From: Ceratopteris richardii
Taxonomy: Eukaryota; Streptophyta; Polypodiopsida; Polypodiales; Pteridaceae
Direction: 5' to 3'
Length of the DNA stretch: 64,000 nucleotides
Assembly (NCBI GenBank): GCA_020310875.1
Contig: CM035432.1
Span: 97,003,012 to 97,067,011, forward strand
This document shows, piece by piece, positions 1 to 12,600 of the stretch. Positions within the stretch are counted from its first letter, which is position 1, and every line of letters begins with the position of its first letter. The translations under genes and the position numbers were made by a program. The notes beneath the pieces were generated by a model that worked only from the letters and a program-made list of their open reading frames with translations, did not search any database and had not been told where the DNA came from.

Positions 1-900
1 GAGGAGACTAGGGATTAACGAAATATCCTTTAGCCAAATGCTAATAGCCTTAGCCCAATTGAAGTCAATGAAGTCTTTAGTACTAACAGAAACTAAATTA
101 AGCTTGATCATTTAATAAAAAAATACGAAAAGGACCAAAACTTGAAGACACCACCACTAATCAAGATGAGAGGAGAAAATTTGACAAAAAAATTCAGTAA
201 AACATTAGGAAAAACCTCAGTTTTTAGATGATTAAGGAGGCTTAACCATAGACATAAAGGAAGTGATATTTTTTTAATTCTTTTAAAACCTTCATTGTTT
301 CCTACAAGGAGGTTCTATCTTTCGCATATTGGGACATGTAATCATCTTCAAGGCTAGAAGGAACATCACTCGAACTAGAAACAACCTTGTTGAGAGCTAG
401 AAAATTCATAAACAAGAGGTCTAGCATCAGGATGGTTTCCAACATTTCTATTTCATTTTCTATCGGACTCTCCTCACTTGAGCCATTCATAGCAACACCA
501 TTAGAGTTACCAAATTTTATAGGTAATGTTTTTTTTAACTATATCAATAGAATGTGTATCTTCTACCTCCACTATTCCTACTACAAACAACACCATACAT
601 GGGGACAAGGTCCTTACTTTTTTTAGAGTCTTTCAACACAAGACACGAATTAAGATAGTCCTTGATTCACTCTCCTCGCTTATGGAAATTCAAGAAGGCA
701 TTAGAGAGGTTCCTATAAGTAATCTCATGCTCATGAGGATGCTTTGCTTTTGAATCTTTAAACCAATGTATTGATAGTTTTTAAAAATATATGTATTTAT
801 TCTAGAATATGTGGGTCCCATTGAAGATTAATACCTTCGCGAGCTCCCAAGAACCTTTCACTATCCAGCCAAGGGTGAATTCCACAGGGAGGTCCTAGAA
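1..900. other. Non-coding stretch, no gene seen
   Basis: AT-rich sequence with only short overlapping reading frames of low-complexity composition. I see no conserved protein motif, RNA gene or repeat boundary. Confidence 0.5.
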
Positions 901-904
901 GTCT

Positions 905-2238
905 ACCCAAATAGGAATATTGATAGGTTTTGGCTAGTTGAAGCCTAAATACCATTTGAATAATGTAATACGGGTGTTCTTGATTGAGAGCTGGTCATTT
1001 ATAATCACATCCAATCACAATTGAAATCATGAAAAAAAGGAAATAATTATTGCGAAGATATTGAATACTCTTCAGAAATGGACCATGACTCTCCAAAGTA
1101 TGCTTATTAGTAGTTCTAATTTTGTCTTGAATTGGTCTCAATCGGTGACAGAGGCCTATCACATCTTGGCCAGCGAGTTGGGATGCCAATTATCAAGTGA
1201 AGTTCTATCAATGTCAAGAGGATATTTCTTATTATTCTCTACTACAGTATTGACATTTAATTTTCCTTATTAACCTTTTGTTTCACATTATTGTGAGAGA
1301 TCAAAGGTCGTGAGTATGTTCTTTATTATTCTCTACTACTGTATTGACTTTTAATTTATCAGCATCTTTGTCTACCTTTTGTTTCCGTTTATTGTGGGAG
1401 ATCAAAGGACTACGACCGAGCTTACCTGCAATCTCATATAGTTGAACAAGTTGTTAGCAGGGGAGGAAATGGTCTCAATATAGCATTTCTTGGGCAAGGA
1501 GTTGATGTACATAGCAGCATAGCGGGTTCCAATAACAATATCAAAACTCCTTTCATCAAATAACATATGATTCTCATTAACTTGCGACGAAGAAGTATCC
1601 ACGTTCGTCTGTGTAATTCCATTCCTTGACGCATCTTGAAGAGCTATGCCTTTCGGAGCACAAACAAGCAACAGGGGCTCTTAGTTGCACAGGTCTTCAG
1701 CGAAGACGCCAGATCAGTACACAAAGGGCTAACTTTGCAAGTTGCGAGCATGCACACTCTCGTTAGATCAGCACAAGGACGCACATGGGGAGCTAGGTTT
1801 CCCAACTATCCAATTACGTACTGCCAACAGCATTGTCAAGGTGTGATGGCAAGCTTGTGCAATGTGCATTGTTTGTCGAGGAAAGGAGCTCTCAGATGCC
1901 ATTCAATGAGCAGAAAGAACATCCTCATATACTACAATACGTAGGCATATACTACAATATGTAGGTAGTGCATGCCTCAGATCTCACTTGGTTACACTAA
2001 GCCTTGTACAATTGCTATGACGGAGATCTTTTTAAGAGTTTATGGAACATAGGGAGATCTGATTTGTTAAGTCTATGGACAGATTCATTGGACACAGATA
2101 CTAAAACGATGGCGCATATATATCTAAGAATAATAAGGGCAAATCATACTTCCAAAGCCTGCAAAAAGTCAGAAAACAACAACTCTCGCACTGAATGTGC
2201 AGTTGTATCACTCAATGTGCAGCTGCATCAGGGAGCAA
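905..2238. repeat. Direct duplication, copy A (upstream arm)
   Basis: This segment is repeated at 3893-5308 with many substitutions and small indels. Shared landmarks are the phrase ATACCATTTGAAT, the runs around the word ATCAAAGGACTACGA, and the end GTGCAGCTGCATCA. The short reading frames (for example 1402-1671 on the minus strand) recur in both copies but show no recognisable domain. It ends where LINE-1 is inserted; homology with copy B resumes at 3260. Confidence 0.7.
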
Positions 2239-2252
2239 AAGCTTAAAGGATT
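2239..2252. repeat. Target-site duplication of LINE-1, left
   Basis: AAGCTTAAAGGATT is present here and again at 3246-3259, immediately after the poly(A) tail. This is the signature of target-primed reverse transcription. Confidence 0.85.
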
Positions 2253-3110
2253 CTATGGAACAAAGGCTTCAAAAAATGGAAACATTTCTGGAAACAAGAC
2301 ACCAACCGCTGGATCAACTTTGAGGACATTGACCCTAGCATCAACATTTCGCATGAAGAATGGAACACTTTGCAAAGCAGATGTCTCGCCTGGGACCGAC
2401 ACAAAGTTCGCCTTCTCATGGGACACGACATGTCGAGCTCGCTTGGTCTCAAATGGCACAATGGGAACAGCTTATCAAAAATCCCGAACATCAAAGAAAC
2501 GATCGACTATCAGGTTAACCTCAACAAAAAGTGGTGCCTGTCATGGACGCGGCTTCGGTGGGACATGAAGTTCATGGCTATCTGGCACCCCCTCATAGAA
2601 ATCAAAAAGTCTGTCCTCTTATGGCAAATTCTTCATCATGGAATCTGGACCAACCTTAAGGCTAGCAAAATTTGTGGGACCCCTCCCTGGTGCAAACGCT
2701 GCTACCGGTCTATCGAAGATGTTTCACACATCTTCTTTACCTGCCCCAACTCCAACAGACTCTGGCAGGTGGTTGGAAAGAGAATTAGACTTCAAAAACG
2801 TCTCAGTTGGCAGCAAGCCCTGCTGGGAGAAGCGATCGGCTGCTCCGCGTCTCTCTGGAACGCCATCAGAGGGGAGGTCCTATGGAAAATCTGGCGGGAA
2901 AGATGTGCTTTCAACTTCGGTGACTCCCCCAAGGAGTGGTCAATTGAGAAATCGTTGTTCCTCCTTGGCAAAAGGATTGTCAACTGTAAAAAATCCCCCC
3001 CCTTTAGGCATCATCAAGTACTCCTTTTGATCGATAACAAGCTTAAACCCAAGTGGGCCCCACATGAGGGTGATGAGAGGGTAATTAACCTTCTTTGTAA
3101 TGTCATCTAA
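2253..3110 (+). pseudogene. LINE ORF2 C-terminal fragment (zf-RVT region)
   Basis: About 285 codons remain open, with no start codon of their own because the element is 5' truncated. The visible domain is the zinc-binding C-terminus of plant LINE reverse transcriptases: a run of aromatic residues (WHPLIEIKKSVLLWQILHHG), then PPWCKRCYRSIEDVSHIFFTCP, which supplies a Cys-x2-Cys...His...Cys pattern. The same segment in LINE-2 is about 75% similar by eye. It encodes no polymerase or endonuclease and cannot move itself. The frame ends at a natural stop just before the 3' UTR. Confidence 0.8.
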
Positions 3111-3245
3111 GCTCTGTAAAAGCTTTCCCTGCTTTGTGGGATTTGGGGGGTCCCGTGGGCACTAGTCCCCTTCTCTTGTACTTTTCTTTATTTAATTCAA
3201 GTCCGGGAGAGTAGGCTAATGCCGAACTTCCTTTATATTAAAAAA
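2253..3245 (+). mobile_element. 5'-truncated LINE (LINE-1)
   Basis: A LINE reduced to the C-terminal part of ORF2 and the 3' UTR, ending in an A-run and flanked by 14-bp target-site duplications (2239-2252, 3246-3259). It aligns with LINE-2 from 7826 onward, including the 3' UTR words TGGGATTTGGGGGGTCC and GGGCACTAGTCCC. Confidence 0.88.
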
Positions 3246-3259
3246 AAGCTTAAAGGATT
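3246..3259. repeat. Target-site duplication of LINE-1, right
   Basis: Second copy of AAGCTTAAAGGATT, directly after the A-run that ends LINE-1. Confidence 0.85.
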
Positions 3260-3720
3260 TTGTTGTCCTCTGCTGATTCTTACAGTCTTACAGGTCGGTT
3301 CTCCTCGGCCAATTCTTACATCCAGTGGATACGTGGGCTGCTACCAAGTTGCAGCCTTGCACGTCGCTATTCAAAGAGATAGTGTATGAAAAAACAAAAT
3401 CTAGGATTGTCCTTTCTGTATTAGGCGGTGTGCACTGTGTATGATTAAGAGAACTTTTTTCGTCTGCTAGGATGCCAGTGGACAATTACTTCGATGACGT
3501 GGCAAGTTCAGTAGGCTACAAAACTTGCCATGTGATGATGTCACATACAAAACCTACCACGTCATCATGGATGACCTTTCCAATCTTTGCTCTCTCTTAA
3601 TTAACTGCATCAAAAGACATCCTGTCGGAAATAGAACGGTTAAGGCTAGTGGACCGTGGTCCGTGGATGACTTTTAATCTTTTATTCTTTATGCACTTCC
3701 TCGTAACATCGTTCTCTCTC
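3260..3720. repeat. Direct duplication, copy A (downstream arm)
   Basis: Homologous to 8835-8945 plus 9525-9900. Shared landmarks include GTGGATACGTGGGCTGCT and AGGCGGTGTGCACTGTGTAT, and both copies end in a CT run leading to a TA microsatellite. Copy B carries about 580 bp between 8946 and 9524 that copy A lacks. No gene recognised. Confidence 0.7.
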
Positions 3721-3866
<146 letters not shown>

Positions 3867-3892
3867 GCATATGTTTATGTGCATTTTTGATA

Positions 3893-5308
3893 GGTAGAGG
3901 AATATTGGTAGGTTTTGTCCCTAATAGCTAGTTCATACATAAATACCATTTGAATGATGTGATAAGGGTGTTCTTGATTAACAATTAGCCTTCTATAATC
4001 ACATCCAAAAACTATTGGAATTGTAACAAAAAAAGAAATAATTATTGGGAAGATATTGAATATGATTCACAAATAGACCATGACTCTCCAAAGTATGTTT
4101 ATTACAAGTTCTAATGCTATCTTGAGATGGTCTCAATCGGTGAAAGAGACCTATCACAACACTTTCTAATGCTTTCTTGAGTTGATATCAATCGGTGATA
4201 GAGACCTATCACAACTTGGTCACTACGTTGGGATGCCAATCATCGAGTGAAGCTCTATCAATGACAAGAGTATCTTCCTTATTATTCTCTACTTCAGTAT
4301 TAACATATTTATGAGCATCCCTATCTACTTTTTGTTTTCCGTTATTGTGAGAGATGAAAGGTCGTGAGTATGTTCCTCATTATTCTCTACAACATTATTC
4401 TCTACAACAATATTGACATTTAATTTATGAGCATCCCTATCTACCTTTTGTTTCTCTTTATTGTCGGAGATCAAAGGACTACGATCGAGCTTACTTGCAA
4501 TCTCATATAGTTGAAGAAGTTGTTAGCAGAACAAGGAGTTGTTAGCAGACCAAGCTGTTAGAAGAGGAGGGAATGGTCTGGATATAGGATTTCTTGGACA
4601 AGGAGTTGATGTATATAGAAGCATGGCATGTTCCAAAAACACGATCAAAGCTCGTTTCATCAAATAACATATGAGCTTCGTTAACTTGCGACGAACAAGT
4701 ATCCACGTTCATCTGTGTAATTCCATTCCTTAACGCATCTTGAAGAGCTATGCCTTTCGGGGCACAAACAAACAGCAAGGATTCTCAGCGCACAGGTCTT
4801 CAGCGAAGACGCTAGAGTCAGTACACAAAGGGCTAACTTTGCTAGTTGCGAGCATGCTCACTCGCGTAAGATCAGCACAAAGACGCACATGGTGACCGAG
4901 GTCTCCCAACAATCCAATTATGTAATGCCAACAGCGTTGTGAAGGTCGGATGGCAAGCTTGTGCAATGTGCATTGCATGGGGAGGAAAGGAGCTCTCAGC
5001 TGCCATTCAATGAGCAGAAAGAACATCCTCATAGACACTAATATGTATAATATGTAGGCAGTGCATGCCTGAGGTTTCACTTTCTTACACAACGCATCGT
5101 ACACTTGATAGGACGGAGATCTCTTAAGCGGTTTATGGAACATAGGGAGATCTACTTCGTTATGTCTATGGACACAGACACTGAAACGATGGTGCATAAT
5201 ATCTAAGGATAATAAGGACAAATCATACTTCCAAGGCCTGCAAAAGCTAGAAAACAACAATTCTCTCACTGAATGTGCAGTTGTATCACTCAATGTGCAG
5301 CTGCATCA
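3893..5308. repeat. Direct duplication, copy B (upstream arm)
   Basis: Diverged second copy of 905-2238. It ends with the same GTGCAGCTGCATCA phrase at which LINE-2 begins. The frames at 4748-5293 (minus strand) and its counterpart in copy A have no recognisable domain, so I treat the unit as non-coding. Confidence 0.7.
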
Positions 5309-8300
5309 GACCGATGGAATAACAAAGGAAAAATTATTGACGGTCAGGAGAAAGAGACGGTCAAGCTCCATCTCGACATGGTCGAGGTGAAAGACATGAA
5401 GGGGTTCTCCTGGTCAAATCTCCAATCGGGGGACTCTTTGAGGAAAGCAAGACTTGATAGATGCTACATCGATCAGAACACCATCTTTCAGTGGGGTATT
5501 CCTTCGATTTCCCAACACATGGACCTGACTATCTCAGACCACTATCCGATTACTCTGTCTTTCAAACCGATTCCCATGTTCCAGATAGCTCCTTGGTTTC
5601 ATGCTTGTCAGACATCGTTTTCCCTCCCCTCTCTCCACCAAGAAATTTCTGAGGTGTGGACGGAAGCCTTTGCTTACTGTAATGAACTGGCTAAGTGTTG
5701 GACAAGCGCGGTAGAAAGGACTCGAAAAATTCTAATCAGGACTCAAAAGGCTATAAGAGAAATCCGAAAAAAAAGAAGAGAAACGGTGTACCAGAGGCTC
5801 TCACGGCTTGAAGAAGAGGTGAATAAAGGTAAATTACATTGCCAACAAGGTCTTTTGAAAATCAGGGGAAGACTAAAATTAGAGGAGGAGGTTCAAAGGA
5901 AAAATCTTCAAATTTTCTTCAAAGATTGGTGGGCAGGGAAGGCCGACAAACCAACGAAAGAGATGTGTAACATCCTCAAAAGGAAACAAGCTAGGGAATC
6001 CATCCCCCTATTGGTCGATAACAATGGAACTGAATGTTGCACGGAAGTGGAGAATAGATCTATCATCGTCGATCACTTCACCAATCTTCTCGAGGTCTCA
6101 ACTCCTCTTTCCCCCCACAGGCACGACTCCATGGCAACCATCTCAAGGGTTGCTCAAACCAGAATCCCACAGAACTTGATTGCTCTACTGGATGCTAACA
6201 TCTCTGAGAATGAAATTATCGAGGTTATTGATGCCCTTCCCAATGGGAAAAGTCCGGGTCCGGATGGCCTTACCAATGAGTTTTTCAAGTCCTTCAAACA
6301 TCAGGTGGCCACCCCACTGCGTCTCGTGTGGCAAGAGGCTCTCTCATTCGGTGCCCTCCCTGAGTGCCTGAATAATGGAGTCATCAAGTTAATCCACAAA
6401 CGGGGAGATAAGAACAAAATTGAAAACTGGCGTCCGATTACCATGCTCCAAACAGGATACAAGATAATTGCAAAAGTTATCGCCAATAGAATCTCTTGTC
6501 ATTTAAAGTCATGGCTGTGCGAGGACCAGAAAGGTTTTATCAAAGGTAGATCTATACTTGAAGCAACTATCGATATTTGGGAAGGCCTTGCTTTTGCTGA
6601 GGAGTCTGCTCAAGATCTGGTATTCATTAAGATCGACTTCGACAAAGCGTATGACAGATTGGAATGGGACTTTATTCTTCAATCATTGAAAGACCTTGGA
6701 TGCAGCCAAAAGTTCACGAAGATGGTTTCCAATCTTCTTGGAAATGCTTCAACTAGAATAAACATCAATGGTAAGCTCTCTGAGCCCATTCGTTTAAAAA
6801 GATCAATTAGGCAAGGCTGCCCTCTGGCTCCATTACTATTCACTATTGCCTCGAATGGACTCAGCTGCCTATTAAAACATCACATGGACACTGGCAATCT
6901 CAAGGGTCTTTTCTTACCTCTTAATCACGGCCAAATGATTGTGAGACTTTTTGTTGATGACATGAATGCCTTTGTGCATAACGATATAAACAGCATTGAG
7001 GTGTTTTGGTGGTGCCTCCACACCTTTTGTGTGGCATCAGGCTCAAAAATCAACCATGCTAAAACTGCTTTTAGAACAATCAGCGGACATACTCCCCAAT
7101 TGTTGGTGGATCAGGGGTGTCAAGTTATCCCTAGTGGTCAAGTCTTCCGTCTCCTTGGCATTCCAATGGGATTTGACATCTCAATGGACAAATGTTGGAA
7201 CTGGGTGCTATCCAAGCTGGATAGGAAGCTGAATCATTGGAAAGGTTTGCAAGTCAACCTCGCAGGGCGTGCTATGGTTGTTAACACATTTATGCTGTCT
7301 ACAATTATTTACTTTATCTCGTGTTGGAGACCTAAGGAGAAAGACTTGGCCAAAGTGGAAAGAATCTGCAGAAACTTCCTTTGGACTGGGGATCCCAACA
7401 GGAGGGGGATTCCCAAAATCAAATGGGAAACTTGCATTAGCCCTAAAGACTCAGGGGGCTTGGGAATTTTGGATATTGTTGGGTTGGCTGACAAGTTGGC
7501 GGCAAAGTGGCTTATCAAGGCTTGGAGCAATAGGGAGTCCTCTTTGGCTAAATTGATCTTCAGAAACACGGAAGACCTTACCTTAGTTGGCCACCCTGGT
7601 TGGAAGGACATAGGGATTCTCACGCTTTTGTTCTCCCCCCACCCGGTCTTCCCTAAAGGTTCTAGCCTCGTGTGTTCCTTATGGAAGAACTGGAACAAGG
7701 CCAAACAATTTATCAGAATCAGTGATGAGTGGAAGTGGGCGGCTGGCATAAGACAAAATGACTCTATTTGGTTCCCGATCAGCGGCATTCGGGGGGTGGA
7801 GTCTTGGAAGCTCCAAACTGCAAGGCGGTTATGGAACAAGGGGTTCAAACAATGGAAACAACTCTAGAAACAAGAGACCAGCCAGTGGATTAGGTTCGAA
7901 GAATTGGATCCGACACTTAGAGTTACCTTTGAGGAATGGACTCTTCTTCAAAGCAGGTGTTTAGCATGGGACCGCTCAACTACCCGCCTTCTCTGCGGTC
8001 ACGATCTTCCCTGCTTGGAGGGCCTCAAATGGAGCAATGGTAAGAAGCTATCCAGAATTCCCAACTTCAAAGAGGATTTAGATGTGCACCACACCCTTAA
8101 CAAGAGATGGTGCCTTTCTTGGACCAAACTTCGGTGGGAGCTAAAATTCATGTCTATTTGGCACCCCCTAATTGAGGTCAAAAAGTCCGTTCTCATGTGG
8201 CAGATCTTGCATAAAGGTACCTGGACCAATGCAAGGGCTAACAAAATCTGTGGTGTGCCGCCATGGTGCAAGCGTTGCCATCGGTGCATCGAAGATTTAG

Positions 8301-8683
8301 CTCACCTGTTCTTCGACTGCCCCAGGTCCCGTGTTATCTGGCATCACGTGACCCGAGTATTGAGACTCACGAACCAAATCAACTGGCAACAAGTGATGTT
8401 GGGTGAGGCGATCGGCTGCTCATCGAGGCTGTGGAATGCCATCAGAGGTGAGACTCTCTGGAAGATTTGGAGGGAGCGATGTGCTGTCAATTTTGGCCAA
8501 ACTCCTAAGGAATGGTCGATCGAGAAATCCTTGTTTCTAGGTAAAAGAATCTCCCGAGTCAAGAGATCGCCACCGTTTAGACATCACTGTGTTTATCTCC
8601 TCGAAAACAACAAGTTGAAACCCAAATGGGTCCCACATGAGGGTGATGATAATTTTATCCGCCTCATCTGTAATGCCCTGTAG
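5309..8683 (+). pseudogene. LINE ORF2: endonuclease end, reverse transcriptase, zf-RVT
   Basis: One frame of ~1,125 codons with a single TAG at 7865-7867. LINE-1 has Trp at that point, so TGG has become TAG. Order of parts: the end of an APE-type endonuclease, recognised by ARLDRCYI and the SDHYPI motif; a charged linker; reverse transcriptase with NGKSPGPDGLTNEFFK, NWRPITMLQTGYKIIAKVIA, IKIDFDKAYDRLEWDF, RQGCPLAPLLF and the catalytic pair in FVDDMNAF; then the zinc region PPWCKRCHRCIEDLAHLFFDCP. The endonuclease N-terminus and ORF1 are missing. An intact relative would nick DNA and copy its RNA by target-primed reverse transcription. Confidence 0.88.
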
Positions 8684-8827
8684 CTTGCCATAGTCCTTCC
8701 CTGCATTGTGGGATTTGGGGGGTCCCATGGGCACTAGTCCCATTCACTTGTAACTTTTTTCTTTATTATAATTAAAGTCCGGGAGATTAGGCTAAGGTCG
8801 AACTTCCTTTATTTAAAAAAAAAAAAA
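5309..8827 (+). mobile_element. LINE retrotransposon, 5'-truncated (LINE-2)
   Basis: L1-type plant LINE beginning inside the endonuclease domain and ending in an A-run at 8815-8827. It contains reverse transcriptase and the C-terminal zinc region in one frame. I could not find a clean target-site duplication. Confidence 0.9.
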
Positions 8828-8834
8828 CTCTGAA

Positions 8835-9900
8835 GATTTTGTTCTCCTGTGCTGATTCTTACAGCTTTACACGTCTGTTCTCCTCTGCCGATTCCTACAT
8901 CCAGTGGATACGTGGGCTGCTTTCAAGTTGCAGGTCGCTATTCATGCCCTCTAATAATCCGCATTGCTAACTTCTGTTTTCTTGCTAATAGCTGATCTGT
9001 AAAGGCTGACGATGCAGAGTCCCTGTCGGGAACATATTCCCTAAAATTGACATTTTATATTCAGCTTGACTGTTTGAATGAAAATGCAATTACTCCCTCG
9101 CGCCGTCCTGTGCCACCCCGGCTGTTCAGCTTCATTTTAAGCTAAATAACTTCGTTTCGACGAAGCAGCCATGAATTCCAGGGCCTAAGATTGACGGGCA
9201 TTTCGCCTCTCAGGGGTCATTTCGCCTATCAAATTTGGGTTTTTTGTTTTACCTTCTTGTCAAAGGTTACTAATTTAACTGTCAGATGCATAACTCATGC
9301 AGACGAATGTCGAGGAGGAATCCTAAGACCTCGGCGTTTTTTCTTTTCTTTAAACAGAGAGCATATAAATATGCGAAATCCAGAATCGCGCTCTCTGTAT
9401 CATTGGTTGAAAGTGCGATTACTCCATCGCACTGTCCTTTGACCTGTGGATGAAGAATGCCGATGAAGAATGAGTCTCGCGTTGTGGCCTTGAGCGCACG
9501 CATTGCTGCATTTTTTTTTTTTTTTTCTTCAAAGAGATAGTATATAAATATGTAAAATCTAGGATTGTCCTTTCTCTATGAGGCGGTGTGCACTGTGTAT
9601 GATTAAGAAAACTTTTTTCGTCTGCTAGTGCGTCAGTGGACAATCAGTACGATGACGTGGCGAGTCCAGTAGGCTAGTACGATGACGTGGCCAGTCCAGT
9701 AGGCTAGAAAACCTTGCCTTATGATGAGGTCACACACAAAACCTTCCACCTCATCATAGATGCCCTTTGCAGATCTTTGTTCTCTCCTAATTTAATGCAT
9801 CCTTGTTTGGAGAAGTTTGGCTTCAACTCATTACAGTCTCTCCCCTCCATGATTTAATCTTTTATTTTTTATGTACTTCGTCCTAACATCGTTCTCTCTC
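8835..9900. repeat. Direct duplication, copy B (downstream arm)
   Basis: Homologous to 3260-3720, interrupted by about 580 bp (8946-9524) found only here. That extra piece contains no recognisable protein. Confidence 0.6.
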
Positions 9901-9904
9901 TCTC

Positions 9905-9960
<56 letters not shown>
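9895..9960. repeat. (TC)n-(TA)n microsatellite
   Basis: CT repeats followed by about 26 TA units, matching the position of the microsatellite at 3721-3866 in the duplicated unit. Confidence 0.95.
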
Positions 9961-9963
<3 letters not shown>

Positions 9964-11682
9964 AAGAGACTATGAAAGAGAAATTGAGAATTTGAGGTAG
10001 AGAGAGAATACATAACAGAGAGGAGGAATCCCGGTAATCACCTTGTATTCCTTAAAAGGCATGTTTCATTCAAATCTTAATTTTGTTATTTTGGACAGAG
10101 AAATCACTAACGATGTTTGTGGATTTATATTGATCTCCACTCATTTTATCGTATGTGAGTGTACTATTTTGATTGTATCTACATGTTTCTGTATTTGAAA
10201 GAGATGGAGAGATCAAGGGAAGTTGGCTTAGAGAGAGAGAGAGAGTGAGAGAAAGAGAGATCAATTAGAGGGATATCAGAGAGAGCGAGAGCATGTGTAT
10301 ATAGAGTATATGAATATATTATCTAGCGTTGTTTACCATTTGTCTATTGTGTCTAGTTTTTATTTGATCAAAGATAAGAATGAGTGAAATCTCGAAGATT
10401 TTAACGTTACCTGTTATATTCATATTTGGAGAAATGAATGAGCTTAAGTGATTAGACTTGAGACGTATGTCCTTATTTGAATCTCTCAAAATCATAGTCT
10501 TTTTAACTTTAAGCCTCCCAGGTGCTTGTTTATTATTATTATTATTTTTTAAAAGAGGTTTGGAAATTCGGGAGACGAATACTCCCCCAACTTTACCTTT
10601 GAAAGAACAATTGTACAAGTGAATGGACATAATACTTGTGAGACCTCTCAATATCTCACAAATCAAGGGTTATATCTGAGTTACATCTGGTTTAAACTAG
10701 CTAAGCTATTACATGTTCAGCCTGAGGGTTGAACCTTGGACCAACGGTACATACGATTTTGAAACAATAGAAGCATCATATTTATCTTTGTAAAACTTAC
10801 TTAGCAATATCCCTGAACATCAAGAGGCATCTCCTAAATTTTTCATATTGCTCAATCACAATAAAATTAGATTTCTTTTTTTTTATGGTTTTCAGCGAAA
10901 CGATTACGCCACAGTTTTCAATATGAGAAACGAATCGCTCTACTTAGATCCAAAGTTCACGACAAATATTATCATATGTATAATCCATTTTTTAAATGAG
11001 AGAAGAATTCTATTTTTCTGTACATTTCCATAAATCTAATGAATTTGGCCAAAACTCATTGCAAGGAAATATCAATCTTTTTTTAAGGATATCCGTGTCC
11101 ATTGTACTCATATGTTGATAACGTAGAAAGGTGTTTAAACTAATAAAATGAGAAAAAAACTGATTACTAAATTAATGATGTCTTATAGCTTTAAAACTGA
11201 AAATAACAGCTTCGTTTACATAAGAATTTAGTGTACACATTTTTATAGATCATAAGGAATTTCATGTATGAAAAATGGAGCCTGGGATTGAGAAGAAAAG
11301 CAAGAAAACGGATATCGGAGGTTAAATGAATCTATGTCACTCGATGCCTTACCTGGTATGAGGTTACATGAATCCCAATTGGATCTTTTAAAGCACTTTC
11401 ACCAAGGCTACATAATATCAGATAAAATATCCTAACGAAAATTACGGACATAAAATACTAAACTAAAACAATTAGGATCAACCATGTTATTATATTTAGC
11501 TTAAAAGTGCAATATCTGAACTATCGAATGAACCCATAATCAATATCTAAAGAAAAGAAATAAATATTCTTTTTTTCTCTGATCACAAAATCATTGAGAA
11601 TAATTTAAACGCATATTTATATATTAATGAGAAAAGTGGATTTCTAAAGTGGATTCCTTTTCCGAATATACAGCCTCCCCCT
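9961..11682. other. Non-coding interval
   Basis: AT-rich with short GA-rich runs (about 10230-10290). No domain-bearing frame, RNA gene or element terminus recognised. Confidence 0.5.
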
Positions 11683-12218
11683 TTTTTTAAGGAAGTTCCA
11701 TAGAGCCTACTTTCCAAACTTTAGTTAATAGAAGCTATAGCTCAATGAGTGAATGGGCCTAGCACCCATGGGACCCTCGAGCCCCCATATGCCACAAAGT
11801 AGGGGTTTCTTATAGATTACTAGATAATTTTACAAAGAAAGTTGATAAACCTCTCGTCCCCCTCATGTGGGGCCCACTTGATTTTCATCTTTTTGCTCTC
11901 TAGGAAGAACACTCTATGATGTCTAAAGGGTAGGGGCAAATTATTTTGCCTAAAATGAAAATAGATTTTTCGATCGACCATTCTTTAGGAGTGCTTCCAA
12001 AGCTCCTTGCATACCTTTCCATATTTTCCATAGATCCTCCCCTCTTATAGCATTCCACAATGCAGAGGAACATCCGATTGCTTCACCCATCAAAGCCTAC
12101 TTCGAGTTGATTTGTTCCTCTAACACCATGATTCTCTCAAGGACATGCCATACTGTTATTGATTTTGAGGCACGAGTACAAGAGGTGTCCCAAGTCTTCC
12201 ATTCCATGAAGGCATCAT
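11683..12218 (-). mobile_element. LINE-3, 3' terminal segment
   Basis: Minus-strand LINE 3' end: a T-run at 11683-11690 (poly(A) on the minus strand) and the 3' UTR words seen in LINE-1 and LINE-2 in reverse complement. Continues at 17513 after removal of the Copia insertion. Confidence 0.8.
12214..12218. repeat. Target-site duplication of Copia C1, left (ATCAT)
   Basis: ATCAT directly precedes the element at 12219 and directly follows it at 17513-17517. Confidence 0.9.
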
Positions 12219-12600
12219 TGTCACGAGGAAGGAGATAAGGAAGAGACCTCACACATGCTCTCTCACAATCAAAGAGAAGCACACACTCAGATTGAGGCAA
12301 GGAAGAATGATCTTCTTCTTCTTCTTCTTCTATTACATAAAAAGGAATGTACAAGAATGACCTAAAACAAGAATACAACAAGTGCGATATATAAAGACTA
12401 TTACATAAGAAAAAACCTAATGTCCGCGAATGAGTGAGCTAGAAAGAAACAAATGTTTCATCACTCTCGGTAGATAAATCTAATAAATCTCAATGAAGTA
12501 TCCCTGACATATATCGGCATGACCACTATACATGTTAGAGAAACAAAAAACTGATACGTGTCATCTTGGATCATCACATGTTGAGCTTGATATCTCAATA
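12219..12600 (-). repeat. 3' LTR of Copia C1
   Basis: About 380 bp, closely matching 17146-17512. It contains a CTT trinucleotide run that differs in length between the two LTRs. Confidence 0.92.

Noticed and set aside
4748..5293. 181-codon minus-strand frame in the duplicated segment
   Set aside because: No motif, and its counterpart in the other copy is broken; treated as non-coding.
7309..7848. 179-codon minus-strand frame
   Set aside because: Antisense shadow of LINE-2 ORF2.
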